From a virus, in the IMG/VR virus record IMGVR_UViG_3300027743_000036, positions 1-50,996 of that record: a stretch of DNA of 50,996 bases. One strand, given 5' to 3'. Under the pieces are notes generated by a model that saw nothing but the letters and a program-made list of their open reading frames with translations, was not told the origin of the DNA and did not search any database. This document shows positions 31,671 through 40,804 of the stretch, piece by piece; position 1 is the first letter of the stretch, and every line of letters starts with the position of its first letter. The position numbers were made by a program, and so were the translations under genes.

Positions 31671-31850
31671 TTACTCCTTGACGGGCATCGGGATAATCTT
31701 CGGTTCGTCGCTCTCCTCATTCTCCCGCGCCCCGTTATACAGGAGCCCGAGGGCCTGATTCGCCGCCTGATGGTCCGCGCGGGTCATCCGCACCGAGGCG
31801 ATGATCGTATCAATGATTTCAGCCGCTTGTTTGTTCGTCATCTGTTCCAT
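31671..31850 (-). CDS. Hypothetical protein, 59 aa
   Basis: MEQMTNKQAAEIIDTIIASV begins a helical small protein with an acidic end (NGARENEESDEPKIIP). It starts just downstream, on the minus strand, of the T-run of the head-operon terminator and ends three bases before the adaptor start, where its last codons carry the adaptor's ribosome-binding site. Function unknown. Confidence 0.68.
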   Translation of the reverse strand: MEQMTNKQAAEIIDTIIASVRMTRADHQAANQALGLLYNGARENEESDEPKIIPMPVKE

Positions 31851-31876
31851 TGTGGCTCCCCTATGTCCCCCAATAG

Positions 31877-31919
31877 TAAAAAGAAACGTGAGCCGGGCGG
31901 GGAACAGACCCGGCCCACG
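31877..31919 (-). terminator. Rho-independent terminator between head and tail genes
   Basis: On the minus strand, arms CGTGGGCCGGG and CCCGGCTCACG (eleven pairs, one G-T) close an eleven-base loop and are followed by TTTCTTTTTAC. It lies downstream of the head-fibre gene ending at 31956 and should lower expression of the tail genes relative to the capsid genes. Confidence 0.82.
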
Positions 31920-31924
31920 TCGGA

Positions 31925-31943
31925 CCGAGGATACTATCCTCGG
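31925..31943 (-). other. Perfect hairpin after the head-fibre gene
   Basis: CCGAGGAT-ACT-ATCCTCGG, eight perfect pairs and a three-base loop, 12 bases after the end of the head-fibre gene and five bases before the terminator. It has no T-run of its own; it may protect the mRNA 3' end or assist termination. Confidence 0.65.
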
Positions 31944-31955
31944 GGTAGCTCCATG

Positions 31956-32894
31956 TTATGCATCGGCGACCAATGCAGTTGCCGTGCCCGCGAGGATGTA
32001 ATACGTCACCCCGCCAACCGAGATCGGGATTTTGATAGCCGTTCCGTCGGCGTCGAATCCCAACACATGTGCAGCCTCCACCGTGGCCGCGGTGATACCC
32101 AGATCCGCCGCCGTGGGGACCTTCAAGAAATTGGTAAACCCAGTGTTTGCCCCGGTCTCTGACACCCAGATCACAGCGTCCACGGGACCCGCGATACTGT
32201 TGTTCGTGTTCTGGATACGGATACCAAACTCCGTTTCAGCAACCGCTGCCTCGTTGGTCAGGATGATGTCGAGCCCGCCAAAGGTGCCGGATGCGCCCAT
32301 TGTGCCGTAGTTCTCGGCCCTGAGAGTCAGGGCCTTGACGTTCGTAGCGGTCCCCTCGTCGTTTTTCGTGCCTATGAAACTCTCGATGCTGCCAAGAGTC
32401 CCATCATTGCTCGTATTGATGTTGAGACCTCTAAAGACATACCCGGCCACGGTCTGCACGGCGTCATTGCCGCCAGAAATCTTTAGGATGCCGCCGTAGG
32501 CGTCACCCGAGGCAACCACATCCTTGCTGCCCTCAAAATGCACCAGGTACTCCTGCGCCCCGGCAACACCCGTGAAAAAGTTGTCGCCGACTACCTGGAA
32601 ACCATAGGACCGGCCAGTGTTTTCCGCGAAGGGGGCAAACTCCCGCGTGCTGGTGGAGTTGAAATCGCACGACAGCGCGGTGCCCTCATTGACAAATAAC
32701 ACTTCGCCCGCACCGCCATCGACATGTTGAAAGAGACAACCGGGCGCATACCCGGCTGTTGCATCTGTCGGAACGGTTGTACCGTAGGCGTGGGTCCACC
32801 CATCTTCGGTCGCGTGCTGACAACGCGCGGTTGCAATACCAGCGGGGGCGGGAATATCCTTCATGCGCTCAAGTTTCGCGTATGCACTTCCCAT
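31956..32894 (-). CDS. Head fibre/decoration-type protein, 312 aa
   Basis: Residues about 40-75 (ATAGYAPGCLFQHVDGGAGE, VLFVNEGTALSCDFN) match a segment I know from head-proximal proteins of environmental phages. The rest is beta-rich and Gly/Ala/Thr-rich, like a beta-helix fibre (GGLDIILTNEAAVAETEFGI). Two genes downstream of the capsid gene, it is probably a capsid fibre or trimeric decoration. Strong GGGAGG ribosome-binding site. Confidence 0.65.
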   Translation of the reverse strand: MGSAYAKLERMKDIPAPAGIATARCQHATEDGWTHAYGTTVPTDATAGYAPGCLFQHVDGGAGEVLFVNEGTALSCDFNSTSTREFAPFAENTGRSYGFQVVGDNFFTGVAGAQEYLVHFEGSKDVVASGDAYGGILKISGGNDAVQTVAGYVFRGLNINTSNDGTLGSIESFIGTKNDEGTATNVKALTLRAENYGTMGASGTFGGLDIILTNEAAVAETEFGIRIQNTNNSIAGPVDAVIWVSETGANTGFTNFLKVPTAADLGITAATVEAAHVLGFDADGTAIKIPISVGGVTYYILAGTATALVADA

Positions 32895-32899
32895 AGTGA

Positions 32900-33694
32900 T
32901 TACCTCCCACCGGAATTCTTTTCCGCAGCAAATCTAACCCAATCGACAGTCATGCCGAGTTGAGCGGCTTCACAGTCCTTGACGCCGACAGCCACGCAGA
33001 ACTCATGGGCCATCGTGTCATTATCGAGGCCGTCAATGTCGTAGGTATCGGCCTGCACACCGTTCACGTAGAACGTGACAGTTTTCTTGCCGTCGAACGC
33101 CATGCCGAGTTTGACGTAGCTGGTGCTGATCGCGCTCTCGTCGGCCTCCACTGTCACCGGGAAGTTGGCCGAGCCACCCTGATTGATGACGCAGTTCCAC
33201 GGTTGAATCGTGGTCGCGTTGGAGTCGGCGAAGAAACCGACATAATCCTCATCAATCACGGTCGCACCGTTATCGGCGATCAACTCCGCCGTGGCCCCGA
33301 CCTTTTCGATCAGGCCCACAAACGCGGCGTAGTCATCGGCAGTACCGGCGGCGGACAGCTTCACACTCGCCTCAAACCAGAACCGCTTGCCGCTGTTCTT
33401 GGTCAACAGGTAGAGATCGGGCGAAGCGATAAACGCCGAGTCATTATCGGCCCCGGAGCCCTCCAACAGGAGTTCCCCGTTGACGACATCCACGACCTGC
33501 TCCACGTCGGCGTTCGTGCCGACGAGATCCCATCCAACGACGCTCGTGTCCGTGACCGTACCCCCTCGGGTGAAATCGTCGAACAGATACACCAGATCCT
33601 CCGGGGCAATCAACGCCTTCTGCACCGGGCAAGTGGCCCAAATGCTCGGCGAGGGTTGGCCCGCGGTTCCGGCTGTTTTGTAGTTTGCATACAT
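32900..33694 (-). CDS. Jelly-roll (concanavalin-like) virion protein, 264 aa
   Basis: FDDFTRGGTVTDTSVVGWDL starts a lectin-like sandwich; RFWFEASVKLSAAGTADDYA, YVKLGMAFDGKKTVTFYVNG and VAVGVKDCEAAQLGMTVDWV supply later strands. The pattern fits LamG/concanavalin-type carbohydrate-binding domains. Next to the capsid gene and strongly translated (GGAGAG), it is likely a capsid decoration protein. Confidence 0.7.
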   Translation of the reverse strand: MYANYKTAGTAGQPSPSIWATCPVQKALIAPEDLVYLFDDFTRGGTVTDTSVVGWDLVGTNADVEQVVDVVNGELLLEGSGADNDSAFIASPDLYLLTKNSGKRFWFEASVKLSAAGTADDYAAFVGLIEKVGATAELIADNGATVIDEDYVGFFADSNATTIQPWNCVINQGGSANFPVTVEADESAISTSYVKLGMAFDGKKTVTFYVNGVQADTYDIDGLDNDTMAHEFCVAVGVKDCEAAQLGMTVDWVRFAAEKNSGGR

Positions 33695-33712
33695 ATTGAA
33701 TCTCTCCTCTTA

Positions 33713-34816
33713 TTAGGCAGTCAATGCCTTGTGGATCACGAACCCGGCCTGACGCGGGGAATCGCTGAGAATGTTGTGCGCCCCATCCTTGAACATGGTC
33801 CATACACTGTGCTGCAACGTCCCGCCGTGGACCGGGCCCATGACCTTCATCCAGTACCCGCTATAGGTTACGGGGATGAAGTGCGCGAAGTCGATGCAAT
33901 AGATCGGATCGGTGGTATCGCCGGTCTCGGGATCGGTTGCACCCTCCAGGGTGTCGATGGGAATGACATCGTGGCCGTTAATGAGCATGTCCGTACCCTC
34001 GGTCACGATCATCCGACCGAGCATCTCCTTAGAGGCGTGGACATCATCCTTGGCGTCGAGGTACTTGAAGATGTTCCGTTTCACCGTAAACCCGGTGTAG
34101 ATACGCCGTTTCGCAGCCTTGCGGACCTCGAACTGTGTGGCACCGAGAGGAGCCCGGAAATTGGTGTACAGAAACGCATTGCGAATCTTGTCCACCAGGT
34201 CATCGTTGACCGCCGTGTAGAGATCGGCCCAGTTCGCCCACTGCGGATATACCGCGGCGTCAATATCCGAACAACTCGTACCGGTCGTACCGTTGCGATA
34301 ACGGATGGTCTTACCGACCCAGCCCGCCGTAGTCGTGTCCTTGTCCATCATGCGGATGTAGTAGGGCGCGCCGCGGGGATACTTGTCGTCCGAGGAAGAA
34401 GTCGGGGCCTGCCAAAAAGCTGCTTCAAACAAATTAGCGACATCCCAAGCCGCCTGCATGTCCTTAGTCTTGGCGAGGTCAATGAACCCCTCGGGATCAG
34501 CCTTGTTCATCAGGATTTCAAGCTCGTCCCAGGACCAGTTGGTTGTCATCCGGCACCAGGGCATCGTATATGTGTGGACCGTCTCGCCCTGCGCCAGTTC
34601 GTCCTTCTCATAGAACCCGATATATCGGGCATTACCAGTGGGAGACAGGACCGCCTTGCCGGTGATCGTGGTCCCGCCTTGTTTCTTGATGCTTTCTTTG
34701 TTGAAAATTCTCGCGGCCTCGAAACGATGATCGTCCCAAGTCACCGTAAGCTCCTGCTTCGGGTACTTGGTGTGAGTCGTTGCGATCAAGCCGGAGATTT
34801 GGTCGATGGTATACAT
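33713..34816 (-). CDS. Major capsid protein, 367 aa
   Basis: Placed directly after the scaffold gene, with a strong ribosome-binding site (AGGAG). Length and pattern fit an HK97-fold capsid protein: an N-arm, then a TWDDHRFEAARIFNKESIK segment, a central helix (KTKDMQAAWDVANLFEAAFW) and C-terminal strands (AHFIPVTYSGYWMKVMGPVH). I cannot assign a named capsid family. No propeptide with a clear cleavage site is seen. Confidence 0.78.
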   Translation of the reverse strand: MYTIDQISGLIATTHTKYPKQELTVTWDDHRFEAARIFNKESIKKQGGTTITGKAVLSPTGNARYIGFYEKDELAQGETVHTYTMPWCRMTTNWSWDELEILMNKADPEGFIDLAKTKDMQAAWDVANLFEAAFWQAPTSSSDDKYPRGAPYYIRMMDKDTTTAGWVGKTIRYRNGTTGTSCSDIDAAVYPQWANWADLYTAVNDDLVDKIRNAFLYTNFRAPLGATQFEVRKAAKRRIYTGFTVKRNIFKYLDAKDDVHASKEMLGRMIVTEGTDMLINGHDVIPIDTLEGATDPETGDTTDPIYCIDFAHFIPVTYSGYWMKVMGPVHGGTLQHSVWTMFKDGAHNILSDSPRQAGFVIHKALTA

Positions 34817-34831
34817 CTTTTCAATCTCCTA

Positions 34832-35884
34832 TTATGGAGAACCGAACACCTTTTTGAGTTCGGCTCCTACCTCTTGTACGGCTTGTTCATGGTTGTACGC
34901 ACCCGCGGCTGGGGCCGGGGTTCTGCTCCCGCTCGGCTTTAGCGTCACGCCCGCCGCCCGTTTCTGGACAGACTTCACGATCCGCTGCCGGACCACCTGT
35001 TCCACCATCGGCGCGGCGACTTCCAGATGCGCCCGCTCCAGAGCTTCCGCGGCACTCATTTTCATCCCTGTGGCTTCCGCCCCATCGAGGATCAACTGCG
35101 CCCGATTACACGTCTCCCGGCGATTGGCGACCTGACCCCCGGTCAGATGGGTCCAATCCCCCGCCTGGCCCGCCTTGCCGTAGAAATCCTCATACGGCTT
35201 CATATCATCCGCCCCGAAAAACGTGTTGATGGTCTGGCGGACGGCGATCTCCTCGTCAATGGATCGCTCGGGCGGCTGCTGCTGCACCGGCTGGACCGCA
35301 GGCCGCGGTGCCGGAGCATCGGGGATAAGCTCCCCGATCAAGTCGATAATCGGGTCATCCTCGTACTTCTCCTTAAGCTTCTTCATCACCGCCTCCTTGC
35401 GGCTCGGCTGCACTGGCGTAACCGGGGCGGGTTCCTTCAATCGCCGGGCCTGTTGACCCAATTCGCCAAGCTGCTTCGAGGAGGCGTTGACCATCTCATA
35501 GCACTTGGCAAGGGCCTTGAGGGCGAGTTCCGGGGACTGGTCATACAACTCGCCAATCTCCTCGGCCTTCATGCCCATGTGCACCGCTGCACGATAGTGA
35601 CTGTCGGGGATCGCCGGTTTATCGTCTGCCGGGGACTCTTCCGTTTTCGCCGGGGTAGATTCAACTTCTTCCTCTGCCGGTTTCTCTGCTAAAGTCTCGA
35701 CCACAACCGGAGTTTCCTTCTCCACTGGGTCGGACTTTGTGGGAGTTACCAGGGTAGAGGGAGTTTCCTCTGCCGGTTTCTGTTCGGGAGTCGCCGGGGT
35801 AGCACTTACCGAGGTCAATCCGCCATCAAAGTCAATCGCGTCAATCGCGGTTTTCAGTTCAGCCACAGCTTTCTCATCACCCAT
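34832..35884 (-). CDS. Capsid scaffolding protein, 350 aa
   Basis: Typical scaffold features: acidic low-complexity N-terminal 90 residues rich in Glu/Pro/Thr, then coiled-coil-like helices (RKEAVMKKLKEKYEDDPIID), a Pro/Gln linker and a basic helical C-terminus (VVRQRIVKSVQKRAAGVTLK) that would bind the capsid protein. Position between portal-side genes and capsid gene agrees. ATG behind AAGGGGA; overlaps the HNH gene by eight bases. Confidence 0.75.
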   Translation of the reverse strand: MGDEKAVAELKTAIDAIDFDGGLTSVSATPATPEQKPAEETPSTLVTPTKSDPVEKETPVVVETLAEKPAEEEVESTPAKTEESPADDKPAIPDSHYRAAVHMGMKAEEIGELYDQSPELALKALAKCYEMVNASSKQLGELGQQARRLKEPAPVTPVQPSRKEAVMKKLKEKYEDDPIIDLIGELIPDAPAPRPAVQPVQQQPPERSIDEEIAVRQTINTFFGADDMKPYEDFYGKAGQAGDWTHLTGGQVANRRETCNRAQLILDGAEATGMKMSAAEALERAHLEVAAPMVEQVVRQRIVKSVQKRAAGVTLKPSGSRTPAPAAGAYNHEQAVQEVGAELKKVFGSP

Positions 35885-36317
35885 TACTTGTCCCCTTGAA
35901 AGAATTCAGGTATTGGATCGCATTACTTAATGTCTCACAGTTCTCGCGGGCCATGCCGATCATCGGGTTACATAGTCCACACAAAAGTGCACGAACCCGA
36001 TCAGTTTGGTGGTCGTGATCCACGTGTGCCTCATCCAGCGTCATAGATTTCCCGCAAATCAGACATAAACCATGTTGTTGGATATACATAGTTTCAACTT
36101 GTTCCGGGGATAATCCGTACTCCAACCGCCACTCGCGATGGCGCATCCATTTTGGATTCTCCGCCGCCTTCCGCTTATTGTAATCAGCCCACCGCGCACT
36201 CATGCACTTTTTACATCGGCCCTCACGGCCGTCGAGTGCTCGTTTATCCGGGGAAAAATCAGCGAGATCTTTTTCCTTCCCACATTTGGAGCAAACCTTT
36301 GTCACCCCATCCTCCAT
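35877..36317 (-). CDS. HNH recombination endonuclease VII-like protein, 146 aa
   Basis: Two zinc-binding CxxC pairs at the N-terminus (CSKCGKEKDLADF, CKKC) precede the His-Asn/His metal core: GLCLICGKSMTLDEAHVDHD then HQTDRVRALLCGLCNPMIG. This is the endonuclease VII (T4 gp49-like) pattern. It may resolve branched DNA before packaging, which fits its place in the head operon, or be a free-standing homing nuclease. Start at 36317 in a TGATG overlap behind GAGGGAG. Confidence 0.85.
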   Translation of the reverse strand: MEDGVTKVCSKCGKEKDLADFSPDKRALDGREGRCKKCMSARWADYNKRKAAENPKWMRHREWRLEYGLSPEQVETMYIQQHGLCLICGKSMTLDEAHVDHDHQTDRVRALLCGLCNPMIGMARENCETLSNAIQYLNSFKGTSNG

Positions 36318-36658
36318 CACCACTCCCTCAGATGCGGAATCTTCTCGACTCCGCGAGCTTTCAAATAGGCTTCACGCTGTTTGTAGCGAGTCAGCACCGG
36401 ACGGCATTTGTTGTCGAGCGGGACATCCGGGTAGAGCCGGTGGTGCTCGTCAATCTGGCTCGGATGAATCGCCAGCGCATCCGAATGAAGCGGACGAGCC
36501 TCGTGGTCGCCGCCGTTCGTGGTCGTGTTCTCCGCGTGGTAGTCACGGTACATCTCCGCCGAACACTCCACACAAATCTCGGTGTCGTGGCAGTTGCTCA
36601 TGGATTTATCCACGACAAGGGTGTTCCCGCAATCGCATCGGTAGTGGTACTCCGGCAT
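36317..36658 (-). CDS. Zinc-ribbon (FmdB-like) protein, 113 aa
   Basis: MPEYHYRCDCGNTLVVDKSM with a later CVEC makes a FmdB/CxxC zinc ribbon at residues 7-35. The remainder is His- and charge-rich (HHRLYPDVPLDNKCRPVL). Start at 36658 chosen from GGAGG spacing over the GTG at 36664. Common beside head genes in phages; possible role in capsid assembly or DNA handling, not known. Confidence 0.7.
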   Translation of the reverse strand: MPEYHYRCDCGNTLVVDKSMSNCHDTEICVECSAEMYRDYHAENTTTNGGDHEARPLHSDALAIHPSQIDEHHRLYPDVPLDNKCRPVLTRYKQREAYLKARGVEKIPHLREW

Positions 36659-36660
36659 GG

Positions 36661-36918
36661 TCACTTCCTCCGCTTCGGGGACCCGAAAAACTTCTCAAAC
36701 TCCTCGGGACTGAGGGCGTTCTTTGCCGAGTCCAACTCCGCTTGGTCATGTTCCACAATAGTATCCACCGCGGTCTTGCGCTTCTTTTTTGTCGGCTTAC
36801 CCCAATCCTTTTCGGACATCTGCGGGTACTTTTTCTTCACCGCCGCCTTCCTCGCAATGGACTCACTCGCTGTTCTTGGCCCGGCTATGGCTCTCGTAGT
36901 GGGTTTGCTGAACATCAT
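36661..36918 (-). CDS. Small Lys-rich protein, 85 aa
   Basis: Contains basic clusters (IARKAAVKKKYPQ, GKPTKKKRKTAV) and a helical acidic middle (DTIVEHDQAELDSAKNALSP), ending FGSPKRRK. ATGA overlap with the portal gene. It may bind DNA or the portal; no family recognised. Confidence 0.65.
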   Translation of the reverse strand: MMFSKPTTRAIAGPRTASESIARKAAVKKKYPQMSEKDWGKPTKKKRKTAVDTIVEHDQAELDSAKNALSPEEFEKFFGSPKRRK

Positions 36919-38726
36919 TGACTCCTCACCGGCAGCATGGCTTGAGCCGGAGCGGCCCCCATCTGCGCGTTCTGGTTAAACTGCTGCATCGAGTCCATCG
37001 GGGCCGCGCGGCCTACCGGGAACCCGCCATTCTGTGTCGTGTTGCTCCCCCCGCCGTTCTTCTTGTTCTGCTTGCCCGCCGTCTGGGAATACCACTCCAT
37101 TCTCTGCTGAAACTCGGGGTCCTCGAATATCTCTGCCACGATCTCCGAGATCCCCATATCCTCCGCCACGCGCGTCAGATAGCGGGGCAGGTTGAACGGC
37201 TGGCCCGCCTGCATCGCCACTTGCAGAGCCATGAACGCTTGCGGGACGATGTTCGTGGTGAAGCCCTGCACCGCCTGCGCTCGCGCAATCGGGTCGAGCA
37301 CGGACATAGACCGGCGCACGATCTTGAATCCGAGGGTCTCGAACTCACCCGTCTTGTCCGCCGGAGTGAGCCACATCTGACGTTCCTGCCCGTTCTCCGC
37401 CCGCTTGATGAGCGGGATGCCCGGCTCACCCGGCTGGAACATCAGGTCATCATTGTGCAGGAACCACGCGCGCTTCCCCTGAATCTCCGCCGCGAGGTCA
37501 TACACCATGTCCCGCATATCGCCGACGCCGATAGCGGCATTCTGCTGGAGAATCTGTTGACCCGTCGCCTTGTCGGAATTGACTCCCGCGCCACTCATCA
37601 GGTCGGGATTGCCCGCCACGAGATTGAACCACCCGTAAAGGCTCTGCGTCATCGCCACAGTCTCAGGCGATGCGCCCTCGTAGGAGACGGTCTTCACGCC
37701 GTCCGGGTCTTCCGTGGCGATCATCTCGCCGTCCTCGGCGTCCCGCACAGCCTCGGCGACATCGGCACTGGAGGGGCGATAGAGCGTGACATTCTTCTGC
37801 CGGTCGGCCTGGGACATGGCCTTCTTGAACAGCTTATTCGCCATGTCGCTCAGGTCGCGCCATACGCCCACGGGAGCGACCGGAAAAGGATTGTCCGGCA
37901 CAGGCTGAGTCAGGGCCCCAAAAGTATACAAACCGCTCGGCGGACCATAGTAGTCCTCAATCTTGAGGAAGTCGCTGGTGACGGCCTCGGCGGGATCGGG
38001 GATATAGCATACCGCCCGCGCCTCGGGGACCCAAAGTTCCACGATATTCACATAGTCCTGCAAGTCCATCGTATGCAGGGCTTGATTGTCGTCTTTGCTG
38101 AGTTCGTCCGCTCGGTCATCCTTGGCCTTGGGACCTGCGCGGGGGAGCCGCTCAATGACACCGCGGTCGAAGCCATCGGCGTCGAGGAGTTTGTTACGTT
38201 CGATACGAATACGGTGCCCGATGAACGAGGCCCGATCCCATGCCGTGCAGCACGGATCGGCGGTCATATCATCGAGACTGATCCGCTCCGTGTAAATCTG
38301 GCCGGGATCGACCCGGACATCCGGGGCCACATCAAACAACTGCCCGCTGGCGGCGATGCTCGTTTTGAGCACGGTCATCCCGAAGCACATATCCACAATC
38401 GCCGCACGGAGAAGCCGAGCCCCTTTGAGTTGCTCATCGAGGTCGGTCAATGCAAGCCCTAGCTTCTCCGCGTACTCCCGCTGGCGGAGGATCTTGGTGA
38501 GGACCTGCGTGCATCCCTCTTTCTGCACGAGGTTCGGTACGAGCGATCTGACCGCGAGGAAGACCAGATTGATAGGTCTCTCGCCGGTGATGCCCTGAAT
38601 CTTCTCAAAGTATTCGTCTACGTATTGTTTTATGTGGTCCGCGCGGGCCTTGCGGAAATGGTCGAACCTCTTGAAGCCCTCGGCCACGGACTCGCTGAGC
38701 TTATTGGCGGATAGTTCTACTGCCAT
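36915..38726 (-). CDS. Portal protein, 603 aa
   Basis: Follows the terminase directly (three bases between). Size and layout fit podoviral or Caudovirales portals: helical N-terminus with RADHIKQYVDEYFEKIQGIT, central VWRDLSDMANKLFKKAMSQA (wing/stem helices), SGAGVNSDKATGQQILQQNA typical of the portal crown core, and a low-complexity Gln/Gly C-terminus. The twelve-mer forms the DNA entry channel and joins terminase and the adaptor. Confidence 0.88.
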   Translation of the reverse strand: MAVELSANKLSESVAEGFKRFDHFRKARADHIKQYVDEYFEKIQGITGERPINLVFLAVRSLVPNLVQKEGCTQVLTKILRQREYAEKLGLALTDLDEQLKGARLLRAAIVDMCFGMTVLKTSIAASGQLFDVAPDVRVDPGQIYTERISLDDMTADPCCTAWDRASFIGHRIRIERNKLLDADGFDRGVIERLPRAGPKAKDDRADELSKDDNQALHTMDLQDYVNIVELWVPEARAVCYIPDPAEAVTSDFLKIEDYYGPPSGLYTFGALTQPVPDNPFPVAPVGVWRDLSDMANKLFKKAMSQADRQKNVTLYRPSSADVAEAVRDAEDGEMIATEDPDGVKTVSYEGASPETVAMTQSLYGWFNLVAGNPDLMSGAGVNSDKATGQQILQQNAAIGVGDMRDMVYDLAAEIQGKRAWFLHNDDLMFQPGEPGIPLIKRAENGQERQMWLTPADKTGEFETLGFKIVRRSMSVLDPIARAQAVQGFTTNIVPQAFMALQVAMQAGQPFNLPRYLTRVAEDMGISEIVAEIFEDPEFQQRMEWYSQTAGKQNKKNGGGSNTTQNGGFPVGRAAPMDSMQQFNQNAQMGAAPAQAMLPVRSQ

Positions 38727-38729
38727 AGT

Positions 38730-40640
38730 TTACCCGTAATTAAACGCCCTCTGCCATCCCTTTGACTTTTTTTGGCTTACCTGCCACGCCCGAAATCTCG
38801 CCCCCCACGTACCCTGCGGCGCGGCCTCACTCTCCGCTTTAGGCTTTAGGACCTCGCGGTCCATCACGGTCAAAGCGTCAGCAATAACCCTGTCCCCGTG
38901 TCCCAAATATTCCGATTTATCCTTGTCCACCAACTCCGCGGGACCGCAACCGCCGCCCGGATACGTGATGTACGTTCGAGCCTGATCGAGGCTCTGTTTG
39001 TCCCGATTAACGATCCGGTTCTCAATCAAAGCCCGCTCGTAGGCGCGAAGCATGACGGCCTTGCGCTCGCGGCTGGAGTGCCAGCCCCATCGGGCGGTCT
39101 TCTTCTCCGCCACATTCCCCACCGTCTCGTCGCGGTAGTAGTAGGGATACTTCAACTCGTGGACGAACACGTTCCCGAAGTCGAGGCCGGGCCCGTTTTG
39201 CTCCCAAATGACAAACGGCAGACGTTGGGGAGCCCCGCCGCCCACCCAGAGACATAGAGCGGCAACGACTCTTGCGGCATTATAAGGAGCGGTTGTTCGG
39301 CTTGCCCATTTAGCGACGATCTCGCCTGTCTGTTTGCACTTGACCGAGACGACGCTTTCGCTCGTGCCTTCACCGCCAAGCCCTTTACTGAGGTCAATGC
39401 CGAGGATATAGCTGCGGCTCTGATCGAGCCGCCCGTTAGTCAACGGGACCCACACGGCCAATTCGCCGTCACGAGCCCGAGACAGAGACACCGCCTTGAG
39501 GTCGCGTGTGCGAAACAGTCGTGCCACGTCCGCGTTGGGGATCTTGTCGCGGAGTTTGATATTGAAGCGTTCCTTCGGCTCGCGGCAGTACAACGCCTGG
39601 TGCTTGTCGAGATCGGCGCGCGTGAAGAACGTATCGCCTACCGCGCCCTCCTGGGCGTAGATCTCCTTATCGACTTCCTTCCGGCCATTGCGGGCGATCT
39701 CATGCTCGATGAAGGGCGACGTGATCCGGTATTCCTTCGTCGTCTCATCCTGTAAGATAAAACGACCTGCGCCCTTGCGCGGGTGGTCCCACGCCATCAG
39801 GGAGAACACCTTGATCGTGCCGGAGTTCTTCCAGTTCGAGTAGCAACTGCCCGGCAGATCGACCGTCGAGTTCACGATACGGCAGGGACACACGGCGGCG
39901 GTGGACCGCTTGATGCTCTCGCCGTTGTTCATCTTCGCCATCTCATCAAGGAGAATCAGGCCCGCCCGGTCGCCGGAGAAGGCGGACTTGTTCGTGCTCT
40001 CGCCCGCAATCGTGGAACCGTTCTTCTCGTTATGCAGTCGCATACTCGTCCGATTGTCACGGCCCCGAACGAGGACGCCAGGCGGACACATCCACTCCGG
40101 CAGATAAGTATTTACGGTATCGTGCTTGAAAAACAGTGACTTACTGATCGGGCTGTCCACGAGGTCCTCAACACGGCTCATCTCTCGGAGTTGCAGGTTC
40201 GACCGACCGAACAGCCAGAGCCAGTGAATGAACAGGGCGATCAACCACGACGCCCCCATATCTCTCGACTTGTCAATGAGCCCGTCGTGCCCCTCAAGGA
40301 AACAGGCCAGGAGGAACTCGACCATCTCGTCCTGCCGCTCGTAGGTCAGGAACGGATGCAGGCTGACAGGCGACACGACGTAACTGTGCGTCTGTTGGCT
40401 GACCTCCATCTCCCAAAGCGTCCAGGCGAACGAGTTAATCCAGAACAATGCCGACTGCCTGCACGCTGCAAGCAGGTCTTTTTGCAGCACCGGATCGGAC
40501 GCCGCCTTATGCAACAGCCGCTCTCGGTAGGCGACGTTCTCCGCCTCCCGCATCGGGATCTTGAGGCCGGTCGCGGGATCGGTCCACCATTCTCTATTTG
40601 TTGGAAATGGTGTAGATAGCTCGGGTTTAACAGTCGTCAC
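38730..40640 (-). CDS. Terminase large subunit, 636 aa
   Basis: GTG start at 40640 overlapping the previous stop (GTGA). ATPase: Walker A variant KSRDMGAS at 124-131 and Walker B LILLDEMAK (D232, E233). Nuclease: GIDLSKGLGGEGTSESVVSV near 427 (first metal-binding Asp) and a later D-x-x-D-A segment (GHGDRVIADALTVMD). Drives DNA packaging through the portal and cuts the concatemer. The terminal redundancy of the assembly is consistent with headful cutting. Confidence 0.92.
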   Translation of the reverse strand: MTTVKPELSTPFPTNREWWTDPATGLKIPMREAENVAYRERLLHKAASDPVLQKDLLAACRQSALFWINSFAWTLWEMEVSQQTHSYVVSPVSLHPFLTYERQDEMVEFLLACFLEGHDGLIDKSRDMGASWLIALFIHWLWLFGRSNLQLREMSRVEDLVDSPISKSLFFKHDTVNTYLPEWMCPPGVLVRGRDNRTSMRLHNEKNGSTIAGESTNKSAFSGDRAGLILLDEMAKMNNGESIKRSTAAVCPCRIVNSTVDLPGSCYSNWKNSGTIKVFSLMAWDHPRKGAGRFILQDETTKEYRITSPFIEHEIARNGRKEVDKEIYAQEGAVGDTFFTRADLDKHQALYCREPKERFNIKLRDKIPNADVARLFRTRDLKAVSLSRARDGELAVWVPLTNGRLDQSRSYILGIDLSKGLGGEGTSESVVSVKCKQTGEIVAKWASRTTAPYNAARVVAALCLWVGGGAPQRLPFVIWEQNGPGLDFGNVFVHELKYPYYYRDETVGNVAEKKTARWGWHSSRERKAVMLRAYERALIENRIVNRDKQSLDQARTYITYPGGGCGPAELVDKDKSEYLGHGDRVIADALTVMDREVLKPKAESEAAPQGTWGARFRAWQVSQKKSKGWQRAFNYG

Positions 40641-40804
40641 GCACTGTCCTCGTTAGTGCGGTTCGCCTCTTCAAGAATCGCGTCTAACTTCTCTTTAACC
40701 GGACGACATACATGTGGATTGCCCACGGTTGGCCCCTCTGCCTCCAAATTGGCGTGGCAATAAGGACATTCCCACGGGGCATAATCAGTGTCAAACAGAC
40801 CCAT
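40637..40804 (-). CDS. Zinc-finger microprotein upstream of terminase, 55 aa
   Basis: MGLFDTDYAPWECPYCHANL with a later HVC gives a CxxC...HxC zinc site in the first 35 residues; the rest is a charged helix (PVKEKLDAILEEANRTNEDS). It overlaps both neighbours: the small-terminase candidate by 14 bases and the terminase by four. Probably translated with terminase; function unknown. Confidence 0.7.
   Translation of the reverse strand: MGLFDTDYAPWECPYCHANLEAEGPTVGNPHVCRPVKEKLDAILEEANRTNEDSA

Noticed and set aside
32960-34942. 660-codon plus-strand open frame
   Set aside because: Antisense to the scaffold, capsid and jelly-roll genes, which have strong starts and protein-like sequence; a shadow of GC-rich codon bias.
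36918-38462. 514-codon plus-strand open frame
   Set aside because: Antisense shadow of the portal gene; His/Arg/Leu-rich and without family motifs.
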